A stretch of DNA of 64,000 nt from Prosapia bicincta. Its lineage: Eukaryota > Arthropoda > Insecta > Hemiptera > Cercopidae. This document shows, in pieces, positions 59,601-64,000 of the stretch (positions are counted from its first letter, which is position 1; every line of letters begins with the position of its first letter). The notes below the pieces were generated by a model. That model did no database searches, was not told the DNA's origin, and saw nothing but the letters and a program-made list of their open reading frames with translations. A program made the translations under genes and the position numbers. Location of the stretch: positions 63,004,398 through 63,068,397 of the forward strand of contig JBAIZL010000006.1 in the NCBI GenBank assembly GCA_036971475.1, given 5' to 3'.

Positions 59601-61539
59601 CCGAATGGTCGTAAGAACATTCTGGGCCTCCTTGTCCTCTTTGTACTTTTCCTCCTATTTCTTTCTCTTGTCCTTTATACTTTTTGTGCCTACTTTCGGC
59701 TTTTTCGGGCTCTGCCCTTTTTTCCGCCCTAGTTCCACGTGTATGACCTCCTTTGCTCCTCCCTTCCGGCACATTCCTGTTTGCTTTGCCATCGGCTCCT
59801 CTTCTTTTGCTTAAAGTTGCTGCTCCCTTCTTGCTTTCACTTTGCTCTGTTACTTTTGCCTCCTGGCCTTCTGTTTTTCCCTTTTTCTCCTGTTCACTAC
59901 CTCTCTGTGTTAGTTCTGTATCTGGTTTCTCTTTTGCCACTTCTGCTCCAACATTTCCCTCAGATTGGGATCCATGTCCCAATCCCCCCCCGAGACTCGG
60001 CCACTCCGGGTTCTCGATAGGGGTAACGACGTCAGCCTGGTGTTCGGCTGGCGCCAGTACAAGCCCCTCTTCTTCGCTTGTACCAATCCATCCCACCTTG
60101 TCGATTTTTGTTCTTATACTAATCTCTTGGAGCTCTCCTGGATGGTCTTGTGCAGATCTTACATCTTCTCCTTCTTGAGCTTCCAAGTTAGTAATGGATG
60201 TGTTTGGATGGTCTTGTTTAGGTCTTACTTCTTCTCCTTCCTGAGCTTCCAAGTTTCGAGTTTCTCTGAGATTGCTTGCATTTCCGTTTCCTTCCGGGAT
60301 CTTGGCTGGGTCACTGGAACTCTTTGGGCCTCCTTGTTTTGCAGCTTCCTGCTGCCTACTTTTTCTCTCAATTTCTTCCTTTCTTCCTCCCTTACTGTTA
60401 CTGGGTAGCTGTTCTACAGCATCCTTGGGCTCTGCCCCACCCATCGCCCTGTTTCCACTCTGTTCCCTTTTGCCTTCTCCTTCCAGCACGTTTTTGCTCG
60501 CTTCTCTGTCAGATGTAACTCCTTTTTGCCTCTCTTTTTCCTTTACTATCCTTTTATTCTTCTTCATACCACCAATACTTTTTTTTATTTCTATGTTCCG
60601 GGTCTCGGTTTCAAAGTTGTCCAAGAATTCTATGGCGTTGGCCACGGACTCCCGATGAACTCCTATGCAAGCACTGCTAATTTCCCTATCGAAATGTGCC
60701 ATTACTTTGCTCACCAAGTACCTCTCCGGTATTGGTGGATCCAGGTTCCTGGCCTTGCTAACCATCACCACGAAGTAGTCAGACCTTTTGTATGGTCCCA
60801 TCTCGTTATACTTCCCAGTGTCTAACTGCCGCCTTATTTTCTCTTGCGCAGCAAATCCCCAGTACATGTTAAGAAACTTGCTCTTAAATTCCTGGTACTG
60901 GTCTTCTGGCCGTTGCACTGCCATCCACCAAGCTTTGGCTGTTCTTTGTAGATTCCTTGCAATCATTTGAAGCTTGGCCTCCTCCTCGAGCATGGGGTCG
61001 GTTTCTTCGAAAAGCTCTTCCATCTTTTTTATGAAGTCAACTGGATCTTCATTTTCCTTCCCGAAGAACTCGATCCTTCGGATTCCCACTATCTGATGGT
61101 AGGCCCACACTCTCGGTTTCTCCCAGTAGACGGTTGGTCCTGGTTGTCTGACGTTGCTTATTTCCTCTTGTTCTTTCTTTACTTCTTCCTTCCTCCGTTC
61201 TTGCTCTCTTTCTTCTTTTTCTCTTTGCCATTTCATTTTCTTTTGTTCCCACTCTGCTTCTCTCTCCTTTCGTTCTTGCTCTCTCTTTTCTTCTCTCTCC
61301 TTTCGCTCCTGTTCTCTCTCCTTTCGCTCTTGCTCTCTCTTTTCCTCCCTCTCTTTATCTCTCTTTGCTGCTCTCTCTTCCCTCTCCTTTCTTTCTTGCT
61401 CTCTCTCTTCCCTTTCTCTCTCCCTCTTTGCTGCTCTCTCCTTTCGTTCTTGCTCTCTCTCTTCTTCTCTCTCTTTTCTCCACCACTCCATGAACTTCTC
61501 TATATCACTCTTCTCCTGCTGCTTTGGTGATGCCATCAT
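56683..61539 (-). CDS. Gag-Pol polyprotein of the Gypsy-type retrotransposon, intact 1618-residue ORF
   Basis: One frame, no stops, starting MMASPKQQEKSD. Residues 13-128 are an almost pure E/R/K/Q helix (repeats of ERKEREEKREQ), a predicted single helix or coiled coil. Residues 155-315 resemble Retrotrans_gag (FFGKENEDPVDFIKKM, AKAWW, YLVSKVMAHF). Residues 320-735 are a charged linker with internal duplications. RT spans about 775-960 (YVDD at 932-935, VPFGLQNS upstream). RNase H starts near D1081 (QTDASH, then TDNKALQFL). Integrase follows: H-x4-H with CQICQ, then D1353, D1412, E1447 (35 apart, a DD35E arrangement), and a C-terminal basic domain. No CCHC zinc knuckle and no D(T/S)G-ILG protease pair was found; the lone DTG at 240-242 lies in Gag. 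Translation of Gag and Pol in one frame means no frameshift controls their ratio. Confidence 0.92.
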   Translation of the reverse strand: MMASPKQQEKSDIEKFMEWWRKEREEEREQERKERAAKREREREEREQERKEREERAAKRDKEREEKREQERKEREQERKEREEKREQERKEREAEWEQKKMKWQREKEEREQERRKEEVKKEQEEISNVRQPGPTVYWEKPRVWAYHQIVGIRRIEFFGKENEDPVDFIKKMEELFEETDPMLEEEAKLQMIARNLQRTAKAWWMAVQRPEDQYQEFKSKFLNMYWGFAAQEKIRRQLDTGKYNEMGPYKRSDYFVVMVSKARNLDPPIPERYLVSKVMAHFDREISSACIGVHRESVANAIEFLDNFETETRNIEIKKSIGGMKKNKRIVKEKERQKGVTSDREASKNVLEGEGKREQSGNRAMGGAEPKDAVEQLPSNSKGGRKEEIERKSRQQEAAKQGGPKSSSDPAKIPEGNGNASNLRETRNLEAQEGEEVRPKQDHPNTSITNLEAQEGEDVRSAQDHPGELQEISIRTKIDKVGWIGTSEEEGLVLAPAEHQADVVTPIENPEWPSLGGGLGHGSQSEGNVGAEVAKEKPDTELTQRGSEQEKKGKTEGQEAKVTEQSESKKGAATLSKRRGADGKANRNVPEGRSKGGHTRGTRAEKRAEPEKAESRHKKYKGQEKEIGGKVQRGQGGPECSYDHSEIPEGNKNASEPEYKKNKRNRKEKGGEKRTQDKAKRSRPRYRMRRRLGVVNWKSRVKRKKHKNYKNGQTLKPRRVYNVRNLSTIQQQDENKSILTKTQEERLEKLIEEYKEVFSETPGRSNKYKHKLKIYEDKPFIKRSYPIPINYRKQVQQEIDVMLANDIIERSRTPYINPMVMVLKPDKSIRLCLDARRLNDITVPDYESAPAIDEILRKGRCKRYISKIDLTSSFWQIPLTHDSKKYTGFLFNNKVYNFKVVPFGLQNSLAALVRTVDLTLGQELEENILAYVDDLLCLSETFEEHLEHLRTIFTKFREGNLTINPRKTFFCQEEVKFLGYIFTQEGVRTDPEKLQAIHDFPVPKNKKQLQSFLGFVNYYARFTSKYSQETSPLLKLLRKQQPWIWNSDMQAAFDRVKGLFLEAVTIKHPRAGQDVFLQTDASHIAIASQLYQKDDNGDLAVIGFASRTLKKAELSYSVCEKELLAIVHGLKKFRPLILGAPLHIITDNKALQFLNTCNFTNSRITRWTLAIQEYQPSVIHCPGKENIPCDTVSRMYQAQSGIGKLKNEQAVIRLNEMKSERPLRQIILSLKEGQREQIDLNNIKENIQRYPRYEVIEGYLCFKVRGKNKIVIPEGNIEPLINEVHQVYLHIGRNKLAKMLGRSFYIKNMYQRVMEVIRRCQICQYAKHTNRYSQALTRPILTQQPGEMVAVDFLGPLPRSIGGARHVLVILDVFSKFLKLYAVKSPNSKTSIDRMTEYFNTVGKPIKILTDFGAAFTSKQWKEWIEAVGVRHILIPVRHPQVNLAERINRDLGRILRTYCSNAQSSWQKYLQYIEKNHNQIPHEITGYTPAMVHWGVETNYVWEGYIPEECRNAVVETRREMLQKVFQRIRTKGDYRAARTNRTCKETHFQVNDLVLITRHNRSNVQRKETEKLLLIYEGPFKITRKLGRKTYEVANIMTNKVRGRYDVKDIKLYVD

Positions 61540-61984
61540 CTCTGTTTTATTCTATTTCTTCCTTCTTTTTTTTTTTTTTTTTCAGTTTATATAATCCTAT
61601 CCTACTCCTTCTACTTAGACTATGAATATGTTTCCTTACATATTTCTTCTTCCGTTTTTTGTCGCTGGATGTCGTGCGTGTGTTTCCTCTGCGTTCGTCT
61701 ATGTGTTTGCCTCTTTTTACTTACAACTATTTACCCCTACTTTACTTTCTTAACTCTTTTAAATCTATTTCTCATACTAAACTATTTAACTCTTACTTTC
61801 TTCTTCTTATCTTATTTTTAAATTAATTTACCAGTGTTTTAACCTAGAACTGCAATCTAACACTTTTCTTTAACTTTTTATTATTTATTTCTTACACTTC
61901 CTAGGTCGAATTTCGCCATGTCTTTTTATGATTTTAATAGAGACCGAAATATTTATACGGGAAAGTCCGCAACTTTACCCGTCG
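61540..61984 (-). other. Leader (5' UTR) of the LTR element
   Basis: Purine-poor plus strand, non-coding, between the primer-binding site and the Gag start; includes a T-run of about 18 near 61567-61584 (poly-A on the element's strand). Probably holds packaging signals; none can be named. Confidence 0.55.
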
Positions 61985-62005
61985 GTCCCACTCGTTAGGG
62001 CGCCA
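61985..62005 (-). other. Primer-binding site resembling tRNA-Lys 3' end
   Basis: Ten bases after the 5' LTR end the element reads TGGCGCCCTAACGAGTGGG. The first eight bases fit the complement of a tRNA-Lys 3' end (TGGCGCCCAACGTGGG); the rest fits if single T and A insertions are allowed. Assignment to tRNA-Lys is therefore tentative. Confidence 0.6.
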
Positions 62006-62015
62006 TCTTACTAAC

Positions 62016-64000
62016 TGCAACGGACCGGGCCACCACCTACGCGCGGCGCCGTCGTCAACCCAACCGTTGACCAACGCGCGCGCGCAAGTCCGCCCACCAA
62101 CGCCCGTTGCAGAGCAAGAATTTTGAAACGAGCCGCTCGCAGCCAGAACCACGAACGCTGTGCAATGCTCGCCAAAATCTGCCAGAGAACAAGTCACTGG
62201 ACTTAAAAAAGAAAAAACCTAACTTGCAGCGGATTCTACCCTTAACGGGTAAGTCATCCCGGGGGATGAGTTCTTTTGAAAGACATCTAAACGGCGAAAT
62301 GACCATATCAGCTGTAGGAGAGTGTAAGAAACTTGTTTAAAATAATACTCAGTTTGTTTGCAAGTTAGTTAAAAAATATTTATTTTTTAATTTTAAAAAA
62401 TTTAAAATTTAAAATTACAATGCACAGTCCGCAATTTATTAGACTTAAAACATATTCTTTGTGTTGGTTCTTACCAGTTAAGAAACCATACTCTGCTTAT
62501 TTTAGTTGACATTACAATTTAAATTAAGAATTTACGATTTTAATTTTCTTTCAATCAGAGTATGCCAAAGCGTAAAACTTTGCTCTACTTGACGGTCAAT
62601 CTTACTTGTCGAAAATATAACCCTTTACTCCCTGAAATTCTTGTTCTTATCTTCAAATTAAAAATTTCTCTTTTCCCTTAAGTGACCTTTTAGCAAGCCT
62701 TTACTGCTTGTCCTAATCTTATTTCATTATCCCAGGTTCTCAACCTTGCAATTTTAATTGTCAATAGTTTGTTTTGTTTACTTAAATTATTTCTGAAAAT
62801 TTAATTGTTAGAAATTACAAATATTCGTTGATTCAAGCAAAGCCTTACTTTTCAACACACTCCGAAAAGTCCCTACTTTTCACATTTTGTTCCATTTATT
62901 TAAACTTTCTAAACACACTACTTTATTTATGGCCATATTTTACATAGCCATGTAAATGATAAGATTTTTCTATAACTTTATCAATTTAAAATGAACATTT
63001 TAAAATTCAAATTCTATTTACTTTAGCAGGTAAAATTTCAATCAATTTTACCAAACAACCTAAAAACAATTTCATAAATCATATCAAATTATATAAAAAC
63101 CAATTATGAAGTACATACTGAAACAAAAATTACATATAAACATATAGCCATATCTCCTACAAGATTATCAAAATATTTACTGAACAACAAATCATAATTT
63201 ATAAAAATTGTTAAAACATCTGCTGAACAAATTCAAACACCTTCCCATATTGAAATTATAATATTTAAATACATATTTTAATTAAAAAGTTTACTGAAAC
63301 CTATTTAAAACCTTTTTTTAAAAATATCTTCACTCATTTACAAAATCTACAAATTTATTTAAATTCATTTAACCCTTTGATTAGAAAATATATAACCCTT
63401 TGGTTACTCTTTGATTAACCCTTTCGGCATGAAAATTCACATAATGAAATTTATTAATATTTGTTGAAACATAGTTAAACCCTTTTGAACTGATCCTTGA
63501 TCATTTACAAAGAAATTTACAAATTTTAAAATTTATTTAACCCTTTTTATATAAAAACAAAAAACCCTTTAGTTATCATTTGGTTAACCCTTTCTTCATT
63601 TAAATTATAAATACTGAGTTTTGTTTACAACTTATTTAATCATAGTTAAACCCTTTTAATGTAAAATATGTAACCCTTTGGTTATCATTTGAATTAACCC
63701 TTTCTTCATGACAATTATACATACTGAAGTTTAATTAAAATTTATTTAAAATTTATCAATGCAATTTCTGAAGGAAATTGATATTTAATAAATCTTGAGT
63801 AACCTTTGCTAAGTGGCTTCTAGCCCATTTGCCTTTATTTTATATAATTTATATTTAAACCAATTTGCAAAAATTTCAATTTTCTTTCTAAGTTACCCTA
63901 TCACCAACATATTATTATACATACAAATCATGAAATAAACAATATATATATATACTTATATTTCAAAAAAAAAAAACTTATATTAACATATTATTTATGG
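62016..64000 (-). repeat. 5' LTR (partial, runs off the window)
   Basis: Matches 51905-53887 at an offset of 10111 (10113 after a TA-tract indel). Differences seen at 51917/62028, 52158/62269, 52345/62456, 53097/63208, 53281/63392 and 53370/63481, plus one extra TA at about 63953. The remaining about 2 kb of the LTR, including its U3, lies beyond the window. Confidence 0.95.

Larger units (their letters stand above)
51905..64000 (-). mobile_element. Young Ty3/Gypsy-type LTR retrotransposon (5' LTR cut by the window end)
   Basis: Order in its own 5'-to-3' sense: 5' LTR (64000-62016, outer part beyond the window), primer-binding site, about 460-nt leader, a single Gag-Pol ORF (61539-56683), about 790-nt untranslated region, polypurine tract, 3' LTR (55886-51905). 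The LTR copies match base for base except six substitutions and one 2-bp indel over about 1983 bp. If both LTRs are about 4 kb the element is about 14 kb. Very long LTRs and a tRNA-Lys-like primer site are traits I associate with the Osvaldo/Ulysses/Woot group of insect Gypsy elements; that placement is inference and needs an RT tree. No env-like ORF. Confidence 0.9.

Noticed and set aside
60799..60830. DTG at Gag-Pol residues 240-242 as a protease active site
   Set aside because: It lies inside the Gag capsid-like domain, lacks the downstream ILG motif and is followed by Gag-type helices.
61049..61252. Minus-strand 67-codon ORF within the Gag N-terminus
   Set aside because: Alternative frame of the Glu/Arg repeat; no independent signal.
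57116..61594. Many plus-strand ORFs of 60-190 codons across the Gag-Pol region
   Set aside because: Antisense shadows of the 1618-codon minus-strand ORF; several are Ser/Leu/Phe-rich because the sense strand is Glu/Arg/Lys-rich.

Overview
This window looks like AT-rich, repeat-dominated, intron/intergenic-type DNA from a metazoan, most likely an arthropod and plausibly an insect. The reasons are the near absence of long ORFs outside transposons, long (TA)n and (CA)n microsatellites, two long satellite arrays, and a transposon mix (Ty3/Gypsy LTR element, Penelope-like element, hAT-type elements, a Helentron-like element, LINE 3' ends) typical of insect genomes. The species cannot be named from sequence alone. 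No bacterial gene, CRISPR array, rRNA gene or convincing functional tRNA gene was seen.

Layout. 1-5.0 kb: copies of an AT-rich TIR-type interspersed repeat, a tRNA-like SINE remnant and a (CA)n tract. 5.09-8.12 kb: an 84-bp satellite of 36 indel-free units with higher-order structure. 8.6-9.7 kb: a hAT-like element with a second TIR element nested inside it. 12.1-12.55 kb: a 152-bp triplicate repeat. 13.65-14.45 kb: the best candidate for a host gene, a minus-strand first coding exon with Kozak context, an upstream TATA box and a splice donor. 15-31 kb: interspersed repeats, (TA)n tracts and a set of large palindromes, plus a very short poly(A) retroinsertion with a clear target duplication (19.34 kb), a degenerate TTATGC-rich array (23.2-23.9 kb) and a promoter-like segment with splice donors (26.6-27.5 kb). 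32-38.7 kb: a MITE, two LINE 3' coding relics and a hAT element keeping the transposase C-terminus. 39.7-42 kb: microsatellites, palindromes and a Penelope-like unit encoding linker plus GIY-YIG endonuclease, bounded by inverted repeats inside (TA)n. 43.3-44.7 kb: a 145-bp satellite. 47.7-48.3 kb: a Helentron-like element. 49.2-50.6 kb: a foldback element whose core is about 34 copies of a 26-bp palindromic unit.

51.9-64.0 kb: a young Ty3/Gypsy-type LTR retrotransposon on the minus strand. It has about 4-kb LTRs (the 5' LTR is cut by the window end), a primer-binding site resembling the tRNA-Lys 3' end, a polypurine tract and one uninterrupted 1618-residue Gag-Pol ORF. The comparable LTR parts differ at only 6 of about 1983 positions plus one 2-bp indel, so insertion is recent. 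The ORF has Gag, RT, RNase H and integrase, but no recognisable aspartic protease or zinc knuckle; a charged, internally duplicated linker lies where they would be expected.

The strongest unusual signals are: (i) the palindromes with hammerhead-core-like CTGAnGA-stem-GAAA motifs, several next to or inside (TA)n, in the same window as a Penelope-like GIY-YIG unit; (ii) the foldback element made of nested palindromes; (iii) the protease-less, long-LTR Gypsy element with repeated YY1-like motifs in its LTR; (iv) higher-order alternation in two unrelated satellites. All boundaries were read by eye, so repeat ends are approximate unless a base-exact motif is quoted.
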